DNA of 64,000 nt from Gluconacetobacter dulcium. Its GTDB lineage: Bacteria > Pseudomonadota > Alphaproteobacteria > Acetobacterales > Acetobacteraceae. Below, in pieces: positions 1 to 7,604 of the stretch. The notes beneath the pieces are model-generated. The model was not told the origin of the DNA. It was given only the letters and a program-made list of their open reading frames with translations, and made no database searches. The position numbers and the translations under genes were made by a program. The DNA lies in NCBI RefSeq assembly GCF_014174165.1, contig NZ_JABEQN010000018.1, forward strand, positions 33,479-97,478, read 5' to 3'. Position 1 is the first letter of the stretch; each line of letters begins with the position of its first letter.

Positions 1-37
1 TTCACCGCACCCTGAGGCGGCACGGGGACGGCCCTGC

Positions 38-1315
38 GTGAAACTGCCCAGGAACAGCCAGCGCGGGCTGGATTTGCTCAATTTCTTCGTCGGAAACCTA
101 CAGGCTTCTTTCGGCTCGTTCATCGCGGTGTATCTGACCGGTGCCCACTGGACGCAGGGGCAGATCGGCTATGTGCTCAGTATCGGGTCGGTCACCGCCA
201 TGGTCAGCCAGGTTCCGGCGGGCATGCTGGTCGACCGGCTGCGCGACAAGCATCGCGTTGCGGCGTTCTCGATCCTGGCCGTGATCTTCTGCTGCTTGCT
301 GCTGGCCATCTTTCCGCAGCAATTGCCGGTGGCGCTGGCCGAGGTGCTGCACGGGCTGGCGAGCTGTACGCTGACGCCCGCGATCGGCGCGATCACGCTG
401 GCGGTGGTGGCGGCGCAGGTGCTGCGTCTGCCCGATGACGGCAAGGGGCTGCTGGGCGCGCGGTTCGGCCGCAATGCCAGTTTTGCCTCGATCGGCAATG
501 CCATCGGCTCCGGCCTGATGGGCGCAGTGGGATACTGGGTTTCGCCGCAGGCCACGTTCTTTCTCGGTGCCGCGCTGGCGATGCCCGGGTTGCTGGCGCT
601 GATGATGATCGAGCCGGTCGAAGCCGCGGCCTCGATCAACACCTCCGCCGTGGCCGAGGGCGAGCGGCCGCCGCGCACCAAGGGCGCGATGTGGGAATTG
701 CTGCGCGACCGGCGGTTGTTCGCCTTTGCGATCTGCGTTGCCTTCTTCCATCTGTCGGCGGCGGGCATCCTGTCGCTGGCGGCCGGGCAGGTGACCAAGG
801 ACGCGGGCAATATCGCCGAGATCGTGATCGCGGCCTGCATCCTGCTGCCGCAGCTTGTCGGCGCGGCGCTGTCGCCGATCATCGGCCGGCTGGCGGAAAC
901 GGTCGGGCGGCGCCCCGTGATGCTGGTGACGTTCGCCACCCTGCCGCTGCGTGCCGCCCTGCTGGCGACGACCTCCAACCCCTATCTGATCATCGCGATC
1001 CAGTTGCTGGACGGGGTCAGTTCGTCGTCGTTCGGGGTGATGATGCCGCTGGTGGCCGCCGACCTGACGCGCATCAGCGGCCGGTTTAACATGTGCATGG
1101 GGATTCTGGGGCTGGCCATGGGGGCTGGGGCCAGTTTCTCGACCTCGCTGGCCGGCACGGTGGCCGATCGCTCGGTCTCGCTGGCGTTCCTGATCCTGGC
1201 GGGGGCGGGGCTGGTCTGCGTGATTCTGGTCGCGCTGCTGATGGGCGATACGGCGCGCGGGAATACGGCGCCGGCCGTCGCCGGGAGGAAGGATACGGCC
1301 GAAAGGGTGTCGTAA
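38..1315 (+). CDS. MFS transporter
   Basis: Predicted major facilitator superfamily permease of the inner membrane, about 425 residues with roughly 12 hydrophobic segments in two blocks of six split by a loop near residues 200-220. The loop after the second segment carries an MFS-A-like stretch (GMLVDRLRDKHR). Substrate cannot be named; the family covers drug efflux and sugar or organic-acid transport. A GTG start is assumed, but the frame stays open to the left edge, so the true start could lie outside the window. It converges on the cysteine synthase gene, with a strong hairpin between the two. Confidence 0.75.
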   Translation: MKLPRNSQRGLDLLNFFVGNLQASFGSFIAVYLTGAHWTQGQIGYVLSIGSVTAMVSQVPAGMLVDRLRDKHRVAAFSILAVIFCCLLLAIFPQQLPVALAEVLHGLASCTLTPAIGAITLAVVAAQVLRLPDDGKGLLGARFGRNASFASIGNAIGSGLMGAVGYWVSPQATFFLGAALAMPGLLALMMIEPVEAAASINTSAVAEGERPPRTKGAMWELLRDRRLFAFAICVAFFHLSAAGILSLAAGQVTKDAGNIAEIVIAACILLPQLVGAALSPIIGRLAETVGRRPVMLVTFATLPLRAALLATTSNPYLIIAIQLLDGVSSSSFGVMMPLVAADLTRISGRFNMCMGILGLAMGAGASFSTSLAGTVADRSVSLAFLILAGAGLVCVILVALLMGDTARGNTAPAVAGRKDTAERVS

Positions 1316-1357
1316 GGGCGTCGCTCTTTCGGCCTCCGGGCTGAGGCTGTTTGATCG

Positions 1358-1390
1358 GGTCACCCTGCCGGATCGGCCGGCAGGGTGACC
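1358..1390. terminator. Bidirectional terminator hairpin
   Basis: A perfect 14-base-pair inverted repeat (arms 1358-1371 and 1377-1390, 5-base loop) lies between the convergent MFS and cysteine synthase genes. There is no clear U-tract, so factor-independent function is inferred from position and stem strength. Confidence 0.6.
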
Positions 1391-1404
1391 TTGCTGACGG
1401 CCTT

Positions 1405-2439
1405 TCAGGCGAGCCAGGACGGGACGGGCAGGTTCTTCTCGCGCAGGAAGGCGGGGTTGAACAGCTTGGACTGGTAGCGGCTGCCGCCGTCGCACAGGAT
1501 GGTGACGATGGTGTGACCGGGGCCCATCTGGCGTGCCACGCGGATGGCCGCCGCGACGTTGATGCCCGATGAGCCGCCGATCGACAGGCCCTCGTGGATC
1601 AGCAGGTCGTAGATCAGGTCCAGCGCCTCGGCATCCGGGATGCGTTCGGCGTCGTCGATGGCGATGCCTTCCAGGTTGCCGGTGACGCGCGACTGGCCGA
1701 TGCCCTCGGTGATCGAGCCGCCGCTGATGCTCATGTCGCCGGACTTCACCCAGCCATACAGGGCCGAGCCTTCCGGATCGGCCAGCACGATGCGGGGACG
1801 GGCGCGGCCCGCAGCGCGGGCGGAATCCTCCAGCCCCAGCGTGATGCCGGCCAGCGTGCCGCCGGTGCCGCAGGAGCAGGTGAAGGCGTCGATTTTCCCT
1901 TCGGTCTGGGTCCAGATCTCGGGGCCGGTGGTCGTGCGGTGACCCTCGCGGTTGGCGAGGTTGTCGAACTGATTGGCCCAGACCGCGCCCGTTTCTTCCG
2001 CCAGGCGGCGGGAGACGTGGACGTAGTTGCCCGGATCGCGGAACGGCTTGGCCGGCACCAGGCGCAGGTCGGCGCCGATCATGCGCAGGAAGTCGATCTT
2101 CTCCTGGCTCTGGGTCTCCGGCATGACGATCACCGAGCGGTAGCCGCGTGCGTTGGCGACCAGCGTGAGGCCGATTCCGGTATTGCCCGCCGTGCCCTCG
2201 ACCACCGTGCCGCCGGGCTTGAGCACGCCCCGACGCTCGGCGTCGTCGATGATGGCCAGGGCGGCGCGGTCCTTGACCGAGCCGCCGGGATTCATGAATT
2301 CCGCCTTGCCCAGGATCTCGCAGCCCGTCAGTTCCGACGCGCGCCGCAGGCGGATCAGCGGCGTGTGGCCGATCGCGGCAGTCATGTCGGGGGACGAGGT
2401 CGTCCAGCCGATCGGGGCGGGATTTGCACTTTGGCCCAT
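1405..2439 (-). CDS. cysK: Cysteine synthase (O-acetylserine sulfhydrylase, CysK type)
   Basis: PLP enzyme of fold type II that makes L-cysteine from O-acetylserine and sulfide in the cytosol. The PLP lysine lies in NPGGSVKDRAA (about K56). The substrate-binding loop reads EGTAGNTGIG and the phosphate-binding loop CGTGGTLAG; a late SIGGSSG loop is also typical. Length 344 residues fits the family. The ATG at 2439 is preferred to an upstream one at 2472 because GGAGAAGG sits nine bases ahead of it. It diverges from the rhodanese gene over about 110 bases; both are sulfur-related. A close relative such as cystathionine beta-synthase-like protein cannot be fully excluded. Confidence 0.85.
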   Translation of the reverse strand: MGQSANPAPIGWTTSSPDMTAAIGHTPLIRLRRASELTGCEILGKAEFMNPGGSVKDRAALAIIDDAERRGVLKPGGTVVEGTAGNTGIGLTLVANARGYRSVIVMPETQSQEKIDFLRMIGADLRLVPAKPFRDPGNYVHVSRRLAEETGAVWANQFDNLANREGHRTTTGPEIWTQTEGKIDAFTCSCGTGGTLAGITLGLEDSARAAGRARPRIVLADPEGSALYGWVKSGDMSISGGSITEGIGQSRVTGNLEGIAIDDAERIPDAEALDLIYDLLIHEGLSIGGSSGINVAAAIRVARQMGPGHTIVTILCDGGSRYQSKLFNPAFLREKNLPVPSWLA

Positions 2440-2552
2440 AACGCAGCACCTTCTCCGCAACGTGCGTGGCAACCTGTGGCTGCCGGAATGCGCCCGGCCA
2501 GGGCCGGGCGACCGTCATGCGCACAATGTGCATTCTTGCGATGGGACACAAG

Positions 2553-2960
2553 ATGATCGAGGACGTAGCCCCCACCCGGACCTGGGACGAACTGGGCAGC
2601 CGCCCGCAGGCGCAACTGGTCGACGTGCGTACCGACGCGGAATGGATGTTCGTGGGCCTGCCCGACCTGTCGTCGGTCGGCAAGCAGGTGATCCCGGTTT
2701 CCTGGCAGGGTCTCAGCGGCCAGCCGAACCCGCGTTTCCTGGAGCAGCTTCAGGCGGCGGGACTGACGCCGGAGCATGAGATCCATTTCATCTGCCGTTC
2801 CGGTGCGCGCAGCCATTCCGCCGCGATGGCGGCACGGATGGCGGGGTTCGCGCATGTGTTCAACGTGGCTGGTGGATTCGAGGGGCCGCTGGATGCGGAG
2901 GGCCATCGGGGCGCCAAGGCCGGATGGAAGGCTGATGGCCTGCCCTGGCGCCAGAACTGA
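2553..2960 (+). CDS. Rhodanese-like domain protein
   Basis: Single-domain sulfurtransferase of about 135 residues. The N-terminal part has the LVDVRTDAEW strand-helix typical of rhodanese folds, and the active-site loop is CRSGARS, with the cysteine that carries persulfide. It most likely moves sulfane sulfur or detoxifies thiosulfate or cyanide; the acceptor is unknown. Several in-frame ATGs exist (2466, 2517, 2526, 2541, 2553). The one at 2553 has a GGGA box six bases upstream and gives a domain-length protein. It is divergent from the cysteine synthase gene, which suits a sulfur role. Confidence 0.8.
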   Translation: MIEDVAPTRTWDELGSRPQAQLVDVRTDAEWMFVGLPDLSSVGKQVIPVSWQGLSGQPNPRFLEQLQAAGLTPEHEIHFICRSGARSHSAAMAARMAGFAHVFNVAGGFEGPLDAEGHRGAKAGWKADGLPWRQN

Positions 2961-3045
2961 GTGCAGGGAGGGGAAGGCGCCGGCGTTCCTGACATCGTTC
3001 GCGACGGTGAGGGTGTGCGCCATGCCTCTGGCCTGTGTCGGCCTT

Positions 3046-3939
3046 TCATTGTGGCGCGCGATGCGGGCGGATGGGGGTGGCGGAGGGGCGGAGGCCGTTT
3101 TGCAGAAGGCGGAGCCGTTCGCGGGCGGTGCAGAGATCCTGGTCGGCGGCATAGCCGCTTCCATCGGGGCTGAAGTCAGAAGTCGCCTTGCAGCTTGCGG
3201 CGATTTTTTTGTCCCAGCGTCGGTACGCGTGGCCGTCGAGGAGGGCGTGGCCGCCGGTATCGAGGCGCTGGGCGATGACCTGTTCCAGGTATGAACTCAG
3301 GTTCAGGGCGCACATCGTCATGTTGCGCTGGTCGGCGCGGCAGGTGTGCAATGTGCTGTCGAGACAGCGGACGGTCGTTGCGTCGGAGACGTAGGGTTTC
3401 GTGATGCAGGCGTTCAGCAGCGTTCGGTCCGGCGTATGTTCGCAGCCCTGGTCGGGGAAATGCGGTTTTCCCGAGACGATCGAGGACGGGTAGAAAATGC
3501 AGTCTTCCAGGTGGTCGCGGCTGAGGACGAACCGGATGGAGACGGGCTGGCGATCGGACCCGTGATGCCAGGTTCCCTGCAATCCGGTCGCGGTATCGAA
3601 ATCCAGGATCGCGGGGGCTGGGTGGGCCGACGAGACGAAATGCAGGTCGAAAACACCGCCATCGGGGGCGGACAACGTGACCGTCTGCCGCGCGATCGTG
3701 GCCGTGAGCGGAATCGTCCTGCCCTGCGACGCATAGGAATAGTGGATATCGACGACGCGGGTACCGTTTTCGAGGGTGGCGACCATCGCGATGGGGCGAT
3801 CGCCGATCGTGCCGCTCATGCCGAATTGATGGATGTGGCGCGCGGTATCGGCGGCATAGGCGCCGATATGATGCCCCATGAGGGCCGCCGACGACAGGAC
3901 GAGAATGGCGCGTCGCAGGAAACGGGCTGGATGCGACAT
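3046..3939 (-). CDS. Secreted protein with LprI/DUF1311-like C-terminus
   Basis: 297 residues with an N-terminal signal peptide (about residues 1-30, ending near AYA-AD). The middle is a beta-rich stretch without recognisable motif. The C-terminal part (about 205-285) has paired cysteines, an RWDKK helix and a C...ARERLRLL ending that resemble the lysozyme-inhibitor LprI/DUF1311 family. If so it would be a periplasmic or extracellular protein that binds lysozyme or an unknown ligand. No strong ribosome-binding site precedes the ATG. The gene downstream on the same strand is the rhodanese gene in opposite orientation, so it is probably monocistronic or paired with the upstream proline-rich gene. 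Confidence 0.55.
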   Translation of the reverse strand: MSHPARFLRRAILVLSSAALMGHHIGAYAADTARHIHQFGMSGTIGDRPIAMVATLENGTRVVDIHYSYASQGRTIPLTATIARQTVTLSAPDGGVFDLHFVSSAHPAPAILDFDTATGLQGTWHHGSDRQPVSIRFVLSRDHLEDCIFYPSSIVSGKPHFPDQGCEHTPDRTLLNACITKPYVSDATTVRCLDSTLHTCRADQRNMTMCALNLSSYLEQVIAQRLDTGGHALLDGHAYRRWDKKIAASCKATSDFSPDGSGYAADQDLCTARERLRLLQNGLRPSATPIRPHRAPQ

Positions 3940-4022
3940 GGTGTTTGTCTGCCGTGCGCGGGTGTGTAGCCGGAGCGTGCCGAGCGCACCTATCGGACTT
4001 TCGACCGTCGAGCAAGCGGTCG

Positions 4023-4406
4023 TCAGGGACTCTCGCAGGTTTTCGTCATCTGATCGAAGAACCGGCCGGTGGGACAGGCCGTGTCGGGTGATGGTGCCTG
4101 CGTGGGGGCTGCTGCTACAGGTGCCGGCGGGGGCGTTGGTGCCGGCTGGGTGGGGAGGGTTGGCTCGGGATAGGGCAGTACCGGGTATTGCTGCAAGGGC
4201 GGGTAGGCGTACGGATATTGGCCGGGAGGGAACGGCTTGCCCCGTTCGGTCGTCGGCGGCGCGTAGGCGGGAGCGGTGCCGCCGGGCGGGGCGTCATAGG
4301 GGCCATATGTCGTGACGCGGTTGCCGGTGTCGTCCTGCGCCTGGGCGGGGAGGAGCGTTGCGGCCTGCACGAGCAAGAGGGCGCCGATCATCGGATATCG
4401 CCGCAT
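4023..4406 (-). CDS. Small secreted proline-rich protein
   Basis: About 127 residues: a signal peptide (residues 1-21, ending PAQA-QD) followed by a disordered proline/tyrosine/alanine-rich linker (PPGQYPYAYPPL, PAPTPPPAPV) and a short C-terminal patch with two cysteines (CPTGRFFDQMTKTCESP). Function unknown; the composition suggests a cell-wall or outer-membrane associated spacer. Start at 4406 is chosen over ATGs at 4415 and 4424 because GGAAGGA lies nine bases upstream. It sits 59 bases after the DHA2 exporter gene on the same strand and may be cotranscribed with it. Confidence 0.6.
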   Translation of the reverse strand: MRRYPMIGALLLVQAATLLPAQAQDDTGNRVTTYGPYDAPPGGTAPAYAPPTTERGKPFPPGQYPYAYPPLQQYPVLPYPEPTLPTQPAPTPPPAPVAAAPTQAPSPDTACPTGRFFDQMTKTCESP

Positions 4407-4465
4407 GTCCTGCATTCCTTCCATATCCTGTGACGGGGTGCATATCTGTGGTCGCTGCCATGGGA

Positions 4466-5869
4466 TCAGGATCCCTGGCGGAGGGCGGCGCCGGCGGTGC
4501 GGTCGAGGCGCAGATAGCCTGGGATCGAGAGGATCAGGGGGATCGCGACGATCAGGAACGCCCAGTGGAAATCGGTGGGCGTGAAGGCGTCGGTGGAAGG
4601 GTGTTCGCCGCGCAGGGTCGCGATCAGCCGCAGGGTGAGGGCGGCGAAGGCGACGGCCATGCCGATGCACATCTGCTGGCTGACGCTGAGCAACGTGCTG
4701 GCGGGGCCTTTTTCCTGCGCGCCGATATCGGCATAGCCCAGGGTGGCCAGTAGCGTGTACTGCATCGAGCGCGTGACGCCGCAGCCCAGCAGCACCAGCA
4801 GCAGGAGCGTGACCGGGGTGGCCGGGACCATGGTGCCCGCCAGCAAGACGAACAGTGCCCCCAGGGCCGCGTTGACGGCGGCGGTGGTGCGGAAGCCGAA
4901 ATGCTGGAGGAGGCGGGTGGTGAACATCTTCATGCCCAGATTGCCCAGCGCGAAGGCCAGCATCAGCGAACCGGCATGGAAGGCGGTGAGGCCGAAGCCG
5001 ATCTGGAGCAGCAACGGCACCAGGTAGGGGATGGCGTCGATCGTCAGGCGCGAGAGCGTGCCCGCCAGCACCGTGATGGCGAAGGTGGGGTGGCGCATCA
5101 GCCGGAAATCGAGCAGCGGATGCGCGCGGCCGGCCGCGTGGCGCAGGGTGGCGGTGCCCAGCAGCAGGCCGGCGCCGAACAGCAGGGTGGCCAGCAGGGG
5201 GCTGGCCTGCGTGTTGCTGGCCAGTTCGGTGCCCAGCAGGAGGGCGGTGAGCGAGACGCCGCCCAGCACGAAGCCGCCCCAGTCCAGCGGGCGGCGTTCG
5301 CCGAACTGCTGCGGCACCACGGCGAAGATGACGCCCAGAACCGCCAGGCCCAGCGGCAGGTTGATGAAGAAGATCCAGTGCCAGCTTGCGAAGGTGACGA
5401 TCATGCCGCCGACCGTGGGGCCGACCACAGGGGCTGCGACCGCCGGCCAGGTGATGGTGGAGATGGCCTGGATCATGCGGCTGGTTTCGGTATTGCGCAC
5501 CACGATGAAGCGCCCGACCGGCACCATCATGGCGCCGCCCAGCCCCTGGAGCACCCGTGCCGCGACGAACATGGACACGCTGCCGGCGAAGCCGCAGAGC
5601 ACCGAGGCGGCGGTGAAGACCGTGACCGCCGTGGCGAAGATGGTGCGCGAGCCGAAGCGGTCGGCCATCCAGCCGCTGATCGGGATGAAGACCGCCAGCG
5701 TGAGCATATACGCCGTCATGCCCAGGCTGAGTTCGTTGGGGCCGACATGGAAGCTGCGCGCCATCGCGGGCAGCGCCGTGGCGATGATGGTGGAGTCCAG
5801 ATACTCCATGAAAAAGGTGGCGGCGACGATGTAGGGCAGGATCGGCATGGGCGGACCATACCGCGCCAT
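4466..5869 (-). CDS. DHA2-family MFS drug exporter (EmrB/QacA type)
   Basis: Inner-membrane multidrug/H+ antiporter, about 467 residues with 14 predicted helices. Motifs seen: the first helix MEYLDSTIIATALP (D-x-T/S-I-I motif diagnostic of DHA2), GWMADRFGSR (motif A) and GPTVGG (motif C of antiporters). Typical partners (EmrA membrane-fusion protein, TolC) are not next to it, so it may work alone. The ATG at 5869 has GGAAG eight bases upstream; alternatives at 5884 and 5848 have none. It is divergent from the sigma-factor gene at 5.95 kb, so their promoters share the same short interval. Confidence 0.85.
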   Translation of the reverse strand: MARYGPPMPILPYIVAATFFMEYLDSTIIATALPAMARSFHVGPNELSLGMTAYMLTLAVFIPISGWMADRFGSRTIFATAVTVFTAASVLCGFAGSVSMFVAARVLQGLGGAMMVPVGRFIVVRNTETSRMIQAISTITWPAVAAPVVGPTVGGMIVTFASWHWIFFINLPLGLAVLGVIFAVVPQQFGERRPLDWGGFVLGGVSLTALLLGTELASNTQASPLLATLLFGAGLLLGTATLRHAAGRAHPLLDFRLMRHPTFAITVLAGTLSRLTIDAIPYLVPLLLQIGFGLTAFHAGSLMLAFALGNLGMKMFTTRLLQHFGFRTTAAVNAALGALFVLLAGTMVPATPVTLLLLVLLGCGVTRSMQYTLLATLGYADIGAQEKGPASTLLSVSQQMCIGMAVAFAALTLRLIATLRGEHPSTDAFTPTDFHWAFLIVAIPLILSIPGYLRLDRTAGAALRQGS

Positions 5870-5948
5870 GCGCCGGACTTCCATGCCGTCGGGGCCGATC
5901 GGGCGGGGTGGGTTGTCACGAGTTTATCACATTTCCCGCACGGGCGGC

Positions 5949-6557
5949 GTGTTATCGACGCGCCGTCCTTTTGCGACTGGATATGGTCCATTGCTTCCCG
6001 AAGAGCGAAATCATTGGCTGGCGACCCATGTTCTTCCGCATGAGGGGGATGTGCGGAGATGGTTGCGGCGTTTTTCGGGGATCGAAATCGACGACATCAT
6101 CCAGCAGGCCTGGGTCGAGCTTGCCGAAGCGGATCCTGTTTCCATCAGATTTCCGCGTGCATGGTTTTTTGGTGTGGCGCGTCATCTGGTTCTTCAACAC
6201 TATCGCAAGGCACGGATCGTTTCGTTCGATTCCCTGACGGATTTTTCCGGCGCGGAGATTCCCGACCTGGGGCAGGCGGTCGAACGGTCGGTGACTGCGC
6301 GACAGGAACTGCGTTTTCTCGATCAGGTCGCGCGCGACCTGCCGGATCGGTGCCGGGACGTGTTCGTGTTGCGTCGCTTTTATGGATATTCACAACGCGA
6401 ATGTGCGCTTCACCTGAATGTTTCGGAGAATGTGGTCGAAAAGCAGCTTGCCAGGGCGCTCAGGATCATCGGCACGGCCTATGCCGGCAGAGACCTGCCC
6501 GCGCAGGGCGGCGGGTCGGCGCCCGGTGATCTCCGGAGTGGAAAATCCAACGCCTGA
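5949..6557 (+). CDS. ECF sigma factor, FecI type
   Basis: RNA polymerase sigma factor of the iron-transport/cell-surface-signalling class. Region 2 spans roughly IEIDDIIQQAWVEL to PRAWFFGVARHLVLQHYRKAR, and region 4 has LPDRCRDVFVLRRFYGYSQRECALHLNV then SENVVEKQ, the usual helix-turn-helix. The start is uncertain: the open frame reaches back to 5847 inside the divergent exporter, but alignment with the paralogue at 18331 puts the natural N-terminus near GTG 5949 or TTG 5991. It overlaps the FecR gene by about 30 bases. It probably directs transcription of the receptor and the secreted-enzyme genes that follow. Confidence 0.85.
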   Translation: MLSTRRPFATGYGPLLPEERNHWLATHVLPHEGDVRRWLRRFSGIEIDDIIQQAWVELAEADPVSIRFPRAWFFGVARHLVLQHYRKARIVSFDSLTDFSGAEIPDLGQAVERSVTARQELRFLDQVARDLPDRCRDVFVLRRFYGYSQRECALHLNVSENVVEKQLARALRIIGTAYAGRDLPAQGGGSAPGDLRSGKSNA

Positions 6558-7482
6558 CACGGTCGCCGCGGACTGGGTGACGCGGATGGATCGCGCCGCG
6601 CTGAGCGCGGGCGAGCAGGCCGAACTGGACCGGTGGCTGGGGGCCGATATCCGCCACCGTGGGGCGATGATCCGCGCGCAGGTGGTCTGGCAGGCGACGG
6701 AGCGCGCGGCGGCGCTGAAGCCCGGTGCGGGCGCGCCTGCCCCCGAAGCCTGCCGGCCGCCCGAGGCGTTCGCGTTCCGGCATGCCCGGCCGGCCCCGGT
6801 GCGACGGCTTTCGCGCCGGGCCATGGTGGCGGCTTCGGCGGCGCTGATGGTCGGCGCCCGGCCGGCGCCCTCGCGCGAGATGGGGCGCTTTTTCAGCGTG
6901 CGGGATGCGGCGCCGCGCTCGGTGGCGATTGCGGGGGGGACGGTTCGGCTGGACTGTTTCTCCGGCCTGCTGGTCGGCGGGGCGGATGCGCGGCTGCTGG
7001 ACGGGCGGTGCGTGGTGTCGAGCCGGCGGGAGGCGCGGCTGGATGCCGGTGGCCTGATCTTTCGCTCCGTGGGGCGGATGCAGGTCTCGATCGCGGGGGA
7101 GAAGACGGTCGGCCTGCTGCTCTCCGGCAGTGCCGTGGCGATTCGGCGGGGAACCGGGGAGCGCTTTATGCTGCATGCCGGGGATTGCCTGACCATGGTG
7201 GCGGACGCCGCCCCCCGGCTGCACGCCCTGACGGCGGAGGAACTGGCGCGTGCCACCAACTGGGAGCGCGGCGTGGTGGAATTGCAGGGCGAGACGCTTG
7301 GCGATGCCGCCGCGATCTTCAACCGCTATAACAGCAGGAAACTGGTGGTGCATGGGCAGGCCGGCGGGCGCGTGCTGATGGGATCGTTCGCGCTTGACGA
7401 CCCCGATGCATTCGCGCGGGTGGCGCGCAGCGTGCTGCATGTCGATTACGTGGGATCGCCGGGGCGGCTGGATATTTTCTGA
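6526..7482 (+). CDS. FecR-family anti-sigma/signal transducer
   Basis: About 318 residues. N-terminal DUF4880-like cytoplasmic segment (AADWVTRMDRAALS...ELDRWLGAD) that binds the sigma factor, a short weakly hydrophobic segment near RRAMVAASAALMVGA, then a periplasmic FecR domain containing FSVRDAAPRSVAIAGGTVRLDCFS and a C-terminal part (GVVELQGETLGDAAAIFNRYN) that contacts the receptor STN domain in known systems. GTG at 6526 is the likely start; a longer in-frame version from 6418 lies wholly inside the sigma gene. The membrane segment is poorer than in the paralogue at 18866, so topology deserves a check. Confidence 0.8.
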   Translation: MISGVENPTPDTVAADWVTRMDRAALSAGEQAELDRWLGADIRHRGAMIRAQVVWQATERAAALKPGAGAPAPEACRPPEAFAFRHARPAPVRRLSRRAMVAASAALMVGARPAPSREMGRFFSVRDAAPRSVAIAGGTVRLDCFSGLLVGGADARLLDGRCVVSSRREARLDAGGLIFRSVGRMQVSIAGEKTVGLLLSGSAVAIRRGTGERFMLHAGDCLTMVADAAPRLHALTAEELARATNWERGVVELQGETLGDAAAIFNRYNSRKLVVHGQAGGRVLMGSFALDDPDAFARVARSVLHVDYVGSPGRLDIF

Positions 7483-7604
7483 TCCCTGTCGGTCGTCATT
7501 CAGGCCGTTCGTCATTTAACTTTCACAAAAACGGGAGGCGGAAATCCGGGGCGCGGGGCAACTCACTGCTGTTCTCCACCCTATGAAAAGCCCGGATAGA
7601 TCCT

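Noticed and set aside
98..2683. Long minus-strand frame covering the MFS and cysteine synthase genes
   Set aside because: It runs out of frame through the recognisable cysteine synthase and shows only Arg/Pro-rich text.
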